From Bog-756 sp963835465 (GTDB lineage: Bacteria; Actinomycetota; Acidimicrobiia; Acidimicrobiales; RAAP-2), in the NCBI GenBank assembly GCA_963835465.1, contig CAWIFR010000003.1, positions 1-64,000 of the forward strand: a stretch of 64,000 bases of DNA, written 5' to 3'. Below, piece by piece: positions 1 through 7,763 of the stretch. Numbering within the stretch: the stretch's first letter is position 1; every line of letters starts with the position of its first letter. The translations under genes were made by a program, and so were the position numbers. The notes under the pieces were generated by a model. The model saw only the letters and a program-made list of their open reading frames with translations. It was not told the origin of the DNA and did not search any database.

Positions 1-218
1 CACTCCTCAACCCGACGGAGTTCGGAGTCGGGGCGGAATCGGCTGCAGGCCTGGTCGAGGGCCCGAAGGTCGGCGGCCAGCAGAGCCAGTGCGTGATCGG
101 CCTTGGCTTGATCGGTGACGACCACCGAGGCGATGGTGCCGATAGCCGACATGGACCGCACGGCCATGCCTGCTTCGAATGAAGTCGTGGGGAGGGCCGT
201 CTCGGCCATGACACTCAT
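1..218 (-). CDS. apbE: FAD:protein FMN transferase, partial (C-terminus off the left edge)
   Basis: About 72 N-terminal residues are visible before the gene runs off the window. ApbE enzymes move FMN from FAD onto a Thr/Ser of target proteins outside the membrane, using Mg2+. The recognisable parts are the family N-terminal block with the SAIGTIAS stretch (SMGT-like in the family), the following VVVTD, and the later LDQACSRFRPDSELRRVEE segment, which matches the family's conserved 'SRFRPDSEL-R-N' region. The start is an ATG whose last two bases overlap the stop of the upstream stalk protein (ATGA), so the two genes are probably translationally coupled. No signal peptide is visible. The target could be encoded nearby or off-window. 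Confidence 0.85.
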   Translation of the reverse strand, partial: MSVMAETALPTTSFEAGMAVRSMSAIGTIASVVVTDQAKADHALALLAADLRALDQACSRFRPDSELRRVEE

Positions 219-601
219 GACTGACCCGAGACGGTGGCGGCTGAGCCGCTGGCCGACCGCGGCGTCGTCGTGGTGGTGGTTGTCGAGGGCGCCGCGGCGG
301 CAGAGGTGGCGGGCGTGGCCGACGAACTCGTCGTGGTCGAGCTTTGGCCCGATACGGACGTGGCCGCACCTGCGCTGCTCGACGGACTCGTCGTGGTCGC
401 ACCAGAGGTCGTCGGCGTGGTTGCCACCGACGAGGAGTGGGCCGAGCTGCCCGAGGCCACCAGCACGCCGAGGCCGACGGCTGCGGCCGACGCGGCGACG
501 CCGATGCCGACGGTAGCCCGACGTACTTTGGCCATGGCCCGATCACGGGATCGACCGGCTGCGTCTGATGGAGGCCTACGAAGTCTGGGCGGTGGTGCCA
601 T
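215..601 (-). CDS. Membrane-anchored Ser/Thr-rich stalk protein upstream of apbE
   Basis: A 128-residue protein. The N-terminal 28 residues are basic, then one hydrophobic segment (about residues 29-48, rich in Ala/Val/Gly) acts as anchor or signal, and the remainder is almost entirely Ser, Thr, Ala, Pro and Gly. The start at 601 is preferred because GAAAGG lies about 9 bases upstream; a second ATG at 535 starts just before the hydrophobic segment. Residues 66-72 read SGATTTS, which resembles the flavinylation core (S/T-G-A-T) that ApbE modifies, although the usual upstream Asp is absent. In related actinobacterial loci a stalk like this often precedes an FMN-binding domain, which is missing here. 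The product is hypothetical; only its architecture is supported. Confidence 0.55.
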   Translation of the reverse strand: MAPPPRLRRPPSDAAGRSRDRAMAKVRRATVGIGVAASAAAVGLGVLVASGSSAHSSSVATTPTTSGATTTSPSSSAGAATSVSGQSSTTTSSSATPATSAAAAPSTTTTTTTPRSASGSAATVSGQS

Positions 602-909
602 GGCTGACCTTTCGGATTCGGTTCGGCCGCGCTGTGTCAGCGAGGCCGAGGAGTGGTTGATCGGTGGAACCATCAGAACGGCCCAGGTCAAGTGCCACCT
701 TCGTTTCAGCTGTGCGACACCTGTGAATCCTGCTCGGCCGATCCCGGGCCTTCGCCGCGTCACCGATGAGCCCAGGGCTGTTCACAGCGGACGCACAGCC
801 GGGTCACACCTACGACCCACAGGTGGGTGGGATGCTGGAGCCGCACAACGACGGGCCTTGGTCCCGGCCGGGGTGCACTGATCCGCTGCAGAAAGAGAGG
901 ACGAGTTCC

Positions 910-1611
910 GTGGAGCCCACCCGCAGCCAACGCATCCTCGTGGTCGATGACGAGCCCTCCATCGTGGATGCCGTGGCCACGTCACTCCGCTACGAGGGCT
1001 TCTCAGTGGACGAGGCGGTGAACGGTCGGAGGGCCCTGGCTGCCGCCCAGGAGAACCCGCCCGACCTGATCGTGCTCGATGTCATGCTTCCCGATCTTGA
1101 CGGGCTCGAGGTCACCCGTCGGCTCCGAGCCGACGGGGTGCGGGTGCCCATCTTGTTTCTCACCGCTCGTGATGCAGTGGAGGACCGGGTGGCCGGACTC
1201 ACGGTTGGTGGCGACGACTACGTCACCAAGCCCTTCGCCCTCGCTGAGATCGTGGCCCGGGTACACGCCATCCTTCGTCGGACGGGAATCGAGGACGAGG
1301 ACGGAGGGACGCTCAGGTTTGTCGACATCGAAATGGACGAGAACGCCCACGAAGTGACCCGGGGCGGCCAGCCGATCTCCCTGACCGCCACCGAGTTCAA
1401 TCTGCTGCGCTTCTTTCTCCTGAATCCCCGTCATGTGCTTTCGAAGGCCCAGATCCTCGACAACGTCTGGCACTACGACTTTGGTGGGGACGGAAACGTG
1501 GTCGAGACCTACGTCAGCTACCTGCGTAAGAAGTTGGAGGCCGTAGGGCCCCCTGTCATCCACACGGTCCGTCTGGTCGGGTACGCACTACGCGAGCCCG
1601 CCGCCGACTGA
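910..1611 (+). CDS. OmpR-family response regulator
   Basis: A 233-residue DNA-binding response regulator. The receiver domain (about residues 8-120) shows the acidic pair DDE, the phospho-acceptor Asp57 in VLDVML, a conserved Thr in LTARD and Lys in VTKPF. The C-terminal winged helix (about 135-230) has the family pattern SLTATEFNLLRFF and ends YVSYLRKKL...TVRLVGYALR. The GTG start at 910 is chosen because AGAGAGGA precedes it and because it directly precedes the first receiver strand; the open frame extends further upstream without homology. It lies 21 bases before the kinase gene, so the two form a standard operon. It probably controls the glycosyltransferase genes that follow, its own operon, or the divergent apbE genes; this is inference. 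Confidence 0.93.
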   Translation: MEPTRSQRILVVDDEPSIVDAVATSLRYEGFSVDEAVNGRRALAAAQENPPDLIVLDVMLPDLDGLEVTRRLRADGVRVPILFLTARDAVEDRVAGLTVGGDDYVTKPFALAEIVARVHAILRRTGIEDEDGGTLRFVDIEMDENAHEVTRGGQPISLTATEFNLLRFFLLNPRHVLSKAQILDNVWHYDFGGDGNVVETYVSYLRKKLEAVGPPVIHTVRLVGYALREPAAD

Positions 1612-1632
1612 GCCAGTCGAAGCCCACGAACG

Positions 1633-3246
1633 ATGTCGCTGAGGACCCGGCTGCTGATCGCCATCGGCGTCATCGCTCTGGCCGCCCTGACCATCGCTGA
1701 CATCGCCACCTACCGCTATCTCGAGTCGTACCTCTTTCAGCAGGCCGACCAGCAGCTCGAAGCCGCTCATCGACCGTTCGAGTCGAGAGCCAACCAGGGC
1801 CTCTCGATCACTCCTTGCACGGCGTCCAACGTCTTCACACCGCAGCACGGCGAGGACAACACCACGACTCCGTTGCCTGGTCCCAGCGCTGGCCCTCCAT
1901 CGAACGTCACCGGTGCCCTCGCCGTGGAGGTGCGCAGTCCGAATGGAGGCGTGATCAACGGACAGACCTGCTCCGCCTATGTCGACGGGTCCCCCTACCT
2001 CCCCCAGATACCCACCACCATCACCGGCTTCTCCAGTGGCGAAGATGGCACCCAGGTCGCCTACTTCGACGCGCCCGCCACCAAGTCGGGGGGACCCGTC
2101 TTCCGTGTGCGCGCCTCCACGCTGAGGAGTGGGGATCTGCTGATCGTGGCCCAACCCGTCACCGAGCCAGTGGACACGCTCCACCACCTGCTCGTGGTGG
2201 AACTGGCGGTGACGGCTGGTGCCGTGCTGATTGCCCTGGCGGGAGGATTCTGGCTGGTGCGCATTGGCCTACGTCCGCTCCGGGACATGGAGACCACCGC
2301 AGAGGCCATCGCCGCCGGAAATCTCACCGAACGGGTCCCGGGTCAGAACGAGACCACCGAGGTCGGCCGCCTGGCCCGGACCCTCAACGTGATGTTGGCC
2401 CGCATCGAGTCCGCGTTCAGCGCCCGGCTGGCCTCCGAGCGTCGACTACGAGCTTCCGAAGCCAGGCTCCGGCGGTTCGTCGCCGATGCCTCCCATGAGC
2501 TGCGGACACCTATCGCCGCCATCTCGGCCTACGCCGAGCTCTTCGGCCGGGGTGCCTCCGAGCAGAAGGAGGACCTGGAACGCCTGATGGGTGGCATCCG
2601 CACCGAGACGACCCGCATGGAACAGCTGGTGGCCGACCTGCTCCTGCTGGCCCGTCTCGATGAGGGACGCCCGATGGAGCGTCGGTCGGTGGATCTTGTA
2701 TCCCTCTGCGCCGAAGCGGTCCACACGGCGTCCACCGTCGGGCCGGACTGGCCTCTGTCCTTCCACGCTTCCCAGCCCATCGAGGTGGAGGGGGACGCCA
2801 CCAGCCTGCGTCAGGTGATCGACAACCTGTTGGGCAATGTCCGGGCGCACACCCCACCGGGCACCGGCGCGAGCGTCTCGGTGGAGCCCGACGGAGAAGG
2901 TGCCGTGATCACCGTGTCGGACAGCGGCCCGGGCATGGACCCCGACCAGGCCGCTCACATCTTCGAGCGCTTCTACCGCTCTGACCCCAGTCGGTCACGC
3001 GCCCACGGCGGCGCCGGCCTCGGCCTGTCCATCGTGAGCGCCATCGTGGCCAACCATGGGGGTACCGTCTCCGCCTCAAGCCGTCCGGGCCAAGGCACCA
3101 CCTTCACTGTGCACCTGCCCCCAGCTCCGCCCCCGGAGTCCGAGGCCGAGGGGGACGGGGGCGCGGCACCCGGTGGTGTCTCAGCGAAGGAGCCAGACAC
3201 GTCCGACCTCGACCTCACGCTCCCTGACGAACCACCGGGAGCGTGA
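1633..3246 (+). CDS. HAMP-containing sensor histidine kinase
   Basis: A 537-residue membrane kinase, partner of the regulator immediately upstream. TM1 spans about residues 5-27 and TM2 about 187-210, bracketing a roughly 160-residue extracellular sensor domain with two Cys (62 and 113) that could form a disulfide. A HAMP linker follows (about 210-262). The phospho-acceptor His288 sits in SHELRTPIAA. The ATPase domain has the N box (DNLLGNVRAH), G1 (DSGPGM), the F box (FERFYRSD) and G2 (GAGLGLSIV). The C-terminus is a Pro/Glu-rich tail. The architecture resembles TrcS/PrrB-like kinases of actinobacteria. The signal sensed cannot be read from the sequence. Confidence 0.93.
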   Translation: MSLRTRLLIAIGVIALAALTIADIATYRYLESYLFQQADQQLEAAHRPFESRANQGLSITPCTASNVFTPQHGEDNTTTPLPGPSAGPPSNVTGALAVEVRSPNGGVINGQTCSAYVDGSPYLPQIPTTITGFSSGEDGTQVAYFDAPATKSGGPVFRVRASTLRSGDLLIVAQPVTEPVDTLHHLLVVELAVTAGAVLIALAGGFWLVRIGLRPLRDMETTAEAIAAGNLTERVPGQNETTEVGRLARTLNVMLARIESAFSARLASERRLRASEARLRRFVADASHELRTPIAAISAYAELFGRGASEQKEDLERLMGGIRTETTRMEQLVADLLLLARLDEGRPMERRSVDLVSLCAEAVHTASTVGPDWPLSFHASQPIEVEGDATSLRQVIDNLLGNVRAHTPPGTGASVSVEPDGEGAVITVSDSGPGMDPDQAAHIFERFYRSDPSRSRAHGGAGLGLSIVSAIVANHGGTVSASSRPGQGTTFTVHLPPAPPPESEAEGDGGAAPGGVSAKEPDTSDLDLTLPDEPPGA

Positions 3247-3379
3247 CCGACGAACCACCGGCCGTCCTCCGGCCGGTCGGGAGGGGGCTGCATCGTCGCC
3301 ACCTCTGGCAGCCCGATTCCCAAGAATCCCACAGGTGGCTCCCAACGGTGTTTGACCCAGTTGCTCCAAGGTGACCACC

Positions 3380-4756
3380 ATGAGCATCGTCCAACTCGCC
3401 GCCACGGCCCCTGACGGGCTGCCGGACCAGGATCACGTAGGGCCCGTCGATGTGGAGATCGTCATCCCGGTCTACAACGAGGAGAGACACCTGGCCGCCA
3501 GCGTCACCGCGCTGCGTCAGTACCTCGATACCTCGTTCCCCCTGTCAGCCAGCATCACCATCGCCGACAATGCCAGTACCGATGGCACCTGGCCCATCGC
3601 TTCGGGCCTGGCACACGAGCTGCCCGGCGTGAACGCCCTCCACCTCGACCGGAAGGGACGGGGCCGAGCTCTCCGGGCCACATGGTCGGCGAGTACCGCC
3701 ACCGTGGTGGCGTACATGGATGTGGACCTGGCCACTGGACTCGATGCCTTGCTGCCGCTGGTGGCCCCCCTGCTCTCGGGCCACAGCGACGTGGCCATCG
3801 GGACCCGCCTGGCCCCCGGGGCACACGTCGTTCGTGGTGCTCGGCGCGAGTTCATCTCTCGGGCCTACAACCTGATCCTGAGATCCGCCCTACGCAGCAC
3901 CTGCACCGACGCGCAGTGCGGATTCAAGGCCTTGCGGAGGGATGCGGCTGCTGACCTCCTTCCCCTGGTGGAGGACGAAGAGTGGTTCTTCGACACCGAG
4001 GTGTTGGTAACCGCCCAACGACTCGGACTCCGTATCCACGAGGTCCCAGTGGACTGGGTCGACGACACGGACTCGCGTGTCGCAGTAGTGAGCACGGCGG
4101 TAGCCGACCTCCGCGGCGTCTGGCGCATGTTCGGCGCCACCTCCAAGGAGCGGGCGATGCTCCGGCCGCCCCGGCCCGCAGTCGAGGCCGAACACGTGGA
4201 GGGGGATGGGTCCGGATGCCAGGCACTGTCCTCAGCCGCGGGCCACGAGATCGACACCGCTCCAGGGCGGGAGCCGCCGACCTCTCCGGAAGCCGCGGTG
4301 TTCGCCGACGAGCTCTTCCGCTTCGCCGGCGTCGGTGTCGTGAGCACCGTGGCCTACGCCGTCCTCTTCGCCGCCTTCGAACCCGGCTTCGGGAGCTACG
4401 CGGCCAACACCCTGGCGATCATCCTGTGCAGCCTGGGCAACACGGCCGCCCACCGGGGCATGATCGGAGCCGCCCGCCACAACCTAGATCGGACGCATCG
4501 CCTAGGGGTGGCCGCCGGACTGCTGGGGGTGAGCCTGGCCGCCACCACCGCGGCGTTGGCAACCGTGCGGACCGTCGGGATGGATGCCCTGTTGCCGGAG
4601 CTGGTGGCGGTGGCAACGGCCAACGCCGTCGCCGCCATCGCCAGGTTTGCCATTCTCAGGACCTGGGTGTTCCGACCCCAGTTCTCCACTGCCCCGGGGG
4701 TACGCCCAGCAAGCCCCTCGGTCGGCGCCGGCGTCGGCGATCCGACTCAGCGCTGA
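3380..4756 (+). CDS. GT2 glycosyltransferase fused to a GtrA-like membrane domain
   Basis: A 458-residue protein. The N-terminal GT-A domain (about residues 20-250) starts with VEIVIPVYNEE and has the nucleotide-sugar-binding ADNASTDGT and the metal-binding DVDLAT (a DXD motif), which is typical of dolichol/undecaprenyl-phosphate glycosyltransferases (DPM1/GtrB/YkcC type). The C-terminus (about residues 310-440) is a four-helix GtrA-like domain starting FRFAGVGVVSTVAYAV. The ATG at 3380 is preferred over a GTG at 3371 because AAGGTG is properly spaced before it. The likely role is to make a polyprenyl-phosphate sugar and help flip it. It is followed 62 bases later by a GT39-type transferase that could use the lipid-linked sugar. 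Confidence 0.88.
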   Translation: MSIVQLAATAPDGLPDQDHVGPVDVEIVIPVYNEERHLAASVTALRQYLDTSFPLSASITIADNASTDGTWPIASGLAHELPGVNALHLDRKGRGRALRATWSASTATVVAYMDVDLATGLDALLPLVAPLLSGHSDVAIGTRLAPGAHVVRGARREFISRAYNLILRSALRSTCTDAQCGFKALRRDAAADLLPLVEDEEWFFDTEVLVTAQRLGLRIHEVPVDWVDDTDSRVAVVSTAVADLRGVWRMFGATSKERAMLRPPRPAVEAEHVEGDGSGCQALSSAAGHEIDTAPGREPPTSPEAAVFADELFRFAGVGVVSTVAYAVLFAAFEPGFGSYAANTLAIILCSLGNTAAHRGMIGAARHNLDRTHRLGVAAGLLGVSLAATTAALATVRTVGMDALLPELVAVATANAVAAIARFAILRTWVFRPQFSTAPGVRPASPSVGAGVGDPTQR

Positions 4757-4818
4757 CACCGGCCCACTGACCTGCTGCCTCGGCACCAGAGACTCCAACG
4801 GCATGACAAGGAAACCCG

Positions 4819-7152
4819 ATGCATGAGCTCACACCCACTGATGATCCTGGGCCGGCCACCGGCCTCGTGACGGCGGTCACGACCACCGGAGTGACCAATC
4901 AGCCGGGGACGGGCGACCGGACCGTCGCTCCCGGCGTCGAACCGACCAGGGACCCAGCATGGGTCGAGACGGCCTGGCCGGAACCGCATCACCCCCACCC
5001 GGACCCTGGGAGCTGGTCACCCGACCCGGACGACGGCCCACCAGCGAATCCCTCCACGCCGGACTCCCCGACCGGGCACCTCCATCGGCTGGCTCGTGGA
5101 CGCCCCCAGGATCCGGCATGGGTCCGCCCAGCCCTACTGGTCCTACTGGCGGGCACGGGTCTTCTCTATCTCTGGGGCCTGGGGGCGTCCGGATGGGGCA
5201 ACAGCTTCTACGCCGCCGCCGTGCAGGCCGGAACCAAGAGTTGGAAGGCCTTCTTCTTCGGGTCGTCCGACGCCTCCAACTTCATCACGGTCGACAAGCC
5301 ACCGGCTGCCCTGTGGATCATGGAGATCTCCGCCCGCATTTTCGGCGTGAGTTCGTGGAGCATCCTGGTGCCACAGGCCCTGGAGGGGGTGGCGACCGTC
5401 GGTCTCATCTTCGTCACCGTGCGTCGATGGTTCACCCCCGGCGCGGCGCTCCTGGCCGGGGCCGTGGTGGCACTGACTCCCGTGGCTACCCTCATGTTCC
5501 GCTTCAACAATCCCGACGCGCTGCTCACCCTTTTGCTCACCGGCGCCGCCTACGCCACCGTCCGTGCCATCGAGGACGGCCGGAGCCGCTGGATGGTGTT
5601 GGTTGGGACGCTTATCGGGTTCGGCTTCATCACCAAGATGCTGCAGGCCATCATCCTCATCCCGGTGCTGGCCGTCGTCTATGTGGTGGCCGGTCCCCCC
5701 AAGTTGGGGCGCCGCATCCTCCAGGTCGTCTACTCCGGGGTTGCCATGGTCGTCGCGGGTGGCTGGTGGGTGGCGGCGGTCCAGCTCACCCCGGCCGCAG
5801 ATCGCCCCTACGTCGGAGGATCCACCGACAACAACCTGCTCAACCTGATATTCGGCTACAACGGTTTTGGCCGGCTCACCGGTAATGAGACTGGAAGCGT
5901 CGGCGGTGGGCTCGGCGGTGCCGGGGGGAGCCCATGGGGCCCCGTCGGATGGAATCGGCTGTTCCTCAGCGAGATGGGTGGACAGATCTCGTGGCTCATC
6001 CCGGGCACCCTCATCGGCCTGGTTGCCGTCCTGTGGATGACCCGCCGCGCCCCACGCACGGACCGGGTCCGGGCTGGGGTCCTGATCTTCGGCGGATGGC
6101 TCCTGTTGACCGCGGCCACCCTGAGCTTCGCCCACGGCATCATCCACCCCTATTACACGATCGTCCTCGCCCCAGCAGTCGGCGCCCTGGTCGGGATGTC
6201 GGCATCCACCCTGTGGGCCCGGCGCCAGGAAATCTTCCCGCGCCTGGCGCTCTCCCTGGCCATCGTCACCACCGTGGTCTGGGCATTCGTGATCCTGGGC
6301 TGGAGCCCGGACTGGTATCCGGCCCTTCGCTGGGTAATCGTCGTCATCGGTATCCTGAGCGCCCTGGGCATTGCCGTGATGCCCAGGGCCCGGGGCCCCC
6401 TGGTCGCCGGATTGGCTGGCCTCGGCATCGTCTCGATCGTCGCCGCACCGGGCGCCTACTCCCTCAACACCGCGGCCACGGCCCACCGCGGGGCCATCCC
6501 CTCGGCAGGACCCGCTGTCCAGGGCGGAGGGTTCGGCGGTCCGGGCCGCTTCGGCGGACCAGGTGGGCGGGCGGCATTCGGACGCAACGGTGCCGCCGGC
6601 CCCCCCGGGTTCGCACCACCCGGCGGCAACGGGCCGGTGGGGCCCGCGGGTGGCTTCGCCGGTGGCCCCGGTGGTCACCTTCCTGGTGGATTCCCCGGAG
6701 CGGGTGGCCGCCCTGGCGGCGGCTTCGGCGGCACGGCCGGACCCCGGGCCGGTGGTCAGGGCGGTGCGGCCGGCGGACTACTCGACGGTTCCACCCCCAA
6801 CAGACAGCTGACCGCGTTGCTCAAGGCCGACGCCTCCGCCTTCACCTGGGCGGCCGCCACCACCGGGTCGAACTCGGCATCGGGCTACCAGCTGGCGACC
6901 GGGGCCCCGGTGATGGCCATCGGGGGCTTCAACGGGACCGATCCGGCTCCGACGCTGGCCCAGTTCAAGCGGTACGTGACCGAGGGCAGGATCCACTACT
7001 ACATCGGGGGAGGAGGAGTGCTGGGTGGTGGCGGCTTCGGATCGTCAGGCTCATCGGACGCATCCTCGATCGCCTCGTGGGTCGAGGCTCACTACTCCGC
7101 CAAGACCGTGGGCGGTGTAGTGGTCTACGACTTGACCGCACCCACCAGCTGA
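4819..7152 (+). CDS. GT39-family membrane glycosyltransferase with Gly-rich linker (YkcB-like)
   Basis: A 777-residue integral membrane protein. After about 95 polar N-terminal residues, the GT39/PMT_2-type domain follows, with many TM helices and the conserved DKPPAALW block; the family's catalytic Asp sits in this luminal region. Around residues 560-655 lies a long Gly/Pro-rich linker, then an about 110-residue C-terminal domain (from RQLTALLKAD) that matches the YkcB-type C-terminal region. AAGGAAA precedes the ATG by 7 bases. With the GT2-GtrA gene just upstream it forms a YkcC/YkcB-like pair, expected to transfer a polyprenyl-phosphate sugar to a cell-surface acceptor. The acceptor is unknown. 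Confidence 0.87.
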   Translation: MHELTPTDDPGPATGLVTAVTTTGVTNQPGTGDRTVAPGVEPTRDPAWVETAWPEPHHPHPDPGSWSPDPDDGPPANPSTPDSPTGHLHRLARGRPQDPAWVRPALLVLLAGTGLLYLWGLGASGWGNSFYAAAVQAGTKSWKAFFFGSSDASNFITVDKPPAALWIMEISARIFGVSSWSILVPQALEGVATVGLIFVTVRRWFTPGAALLAGAVVALTPVATLMFRFNNPDALLTLLLTGAAYATVRAIEDGRSRWMVLVGTLIGFGFITKMLQAIILIPVLAVVYVVAGPPKLGRRILQVVYSGVAMVVAGGWWVAAVQLTPAADRPYVGGSTDNNLLNLIFGYNGFGRLTGNETGSVGGGLGGAGGSPWGPVGWNRLFLSEMGGQISWLIPGTLIGLVAVLWMTRRAPRTDRVRAGVLIFGGWLLLTAATLSFAHGIIHPYYTIVLAPAVGALVGMSASTLWARRQEIFPRLALSLAIVTTVVWAFVILGWSPDWYPALRWVIVVIGILSALGIAVMPRARGPLVAGLAGLGIVSIVAAPGAYSLNTAATAHRGAIPSAGPAVQGGGFGGPGRFGGPGGRAAFGRNGAAGPPGFAPPGGNGPVGPAGGFAGGPGGHLPGGFPGAGGRPGGGFGGTAGPRAGGQGGAAGGLLDGSTPNRQLTALLKADASAFTWAAATTGSNSASGYQLATGAPVMAIGGFNGTDPAPTLAQFKRYVTEGRIHYYIGGGGVLGGGGFGSSGSSDASSIASWVEAHYSAKTVGGVVVYDLTAPTS

Positions 7153-7295
7153 ACGGGGGGGCCGGACACGGTCGGACGGCGGCAGCAGCCGCTTTGGCCA
7201 GCCGCTCCCCTATCCACGGGGCCGGACGGTGGTAGTTCAGACAAACGGTACCCACGACATGGTCTTTCACCCGATTTCGACCAATGGCCGACGCC

Positions 7296-7481
7296 CTAGT
7301 TCACCGTACGTGTACCTTCTCGGCGATCCGGGAGGATGAACACGAGCCTGGAGCGACAGAGCGGGCAGTGCCGTTGGTCCGCCCGCAGGCCGTGATCGGC
7401 CTGCTCGTCAAGCACCTCGGAGTGGTACTCACCACGGTGCCGATCCGAGTCGGACCGAAGATCGGTGGCGGCTGCCACCAT
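7296..7481 (-). CDS. Small protein with a CPLC motif (hypothetical)
   Basis: A 61-residue candidate gene in an otherwise empty stretch between 7153 and 7763. The ATG at 7481 is preceded at good spacing by GGGGAGGTGG, a very strong ribosome site. The protein is charged and Asp/Arg-rich in its first half and carries a single HCPLC motif near residue 45, followed by RSRLVFILPDR; half of a zinc ribbon would look like this. No second Cys pair is present, so metal binding would need a dimer or His ligands. I do not recognise the family. The rest of 7153-7763 holds no convincing gene on either strand. Confidence 0.4.
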   Translation of the reverse strand: MVAAATDLRSDSDRHRGEYHSEVLDEQADHGLRADQRHCPLCRSRLVFILPDRREGTRTVN

Positions 7482-7763
7482 CGGCCGCTCCACCTCCCCA
7501 GCTTGTCGTGAGCCCCGTCCGGCTCAGGGGACCGTCGGACCTCGTTGGGCACAGCGACCATATCGACACGCCTCAGGTCGGTCACCACATCCCCCGCGAC
7601 GCTGGGCGACCAGGACGTCGAGGAGCGGTGCTCCTCGACCGGGGCCTGCGCCGTCGTCACCTGAGGCCGCGGCCACCCCGGAGCGCTCCACGGACACCGT
7701 CGGCGACCCACGACCTGCCCACTGCCCTCGGCACGTCGTCTGTCCGGCTGCGAGACTCACCCC

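Noticed and set aside
234..881. 215-codon plus-strand frame rich in Val/Ala/Glu opposite the stalk gene
   Set aside because: Its composition is the complement of Ser/Thr codons; the minus strand fits the apbE-coupled stalk and has a ribosome site.
5143..6678. 511-codon minus-strand open frame opposite the GT39 gene
   Set aside because: It is the complement of a high-GC gene, rich in Gly/Asp/Glu/His with no domain; the plus strand has clear TM helices and family motifs.
6520..6780. Tandem GC-rich repeats
   Set aside because: They encode the Gly/Pro-rich linker of the GT39 protein in frame and need no separate repeat element.
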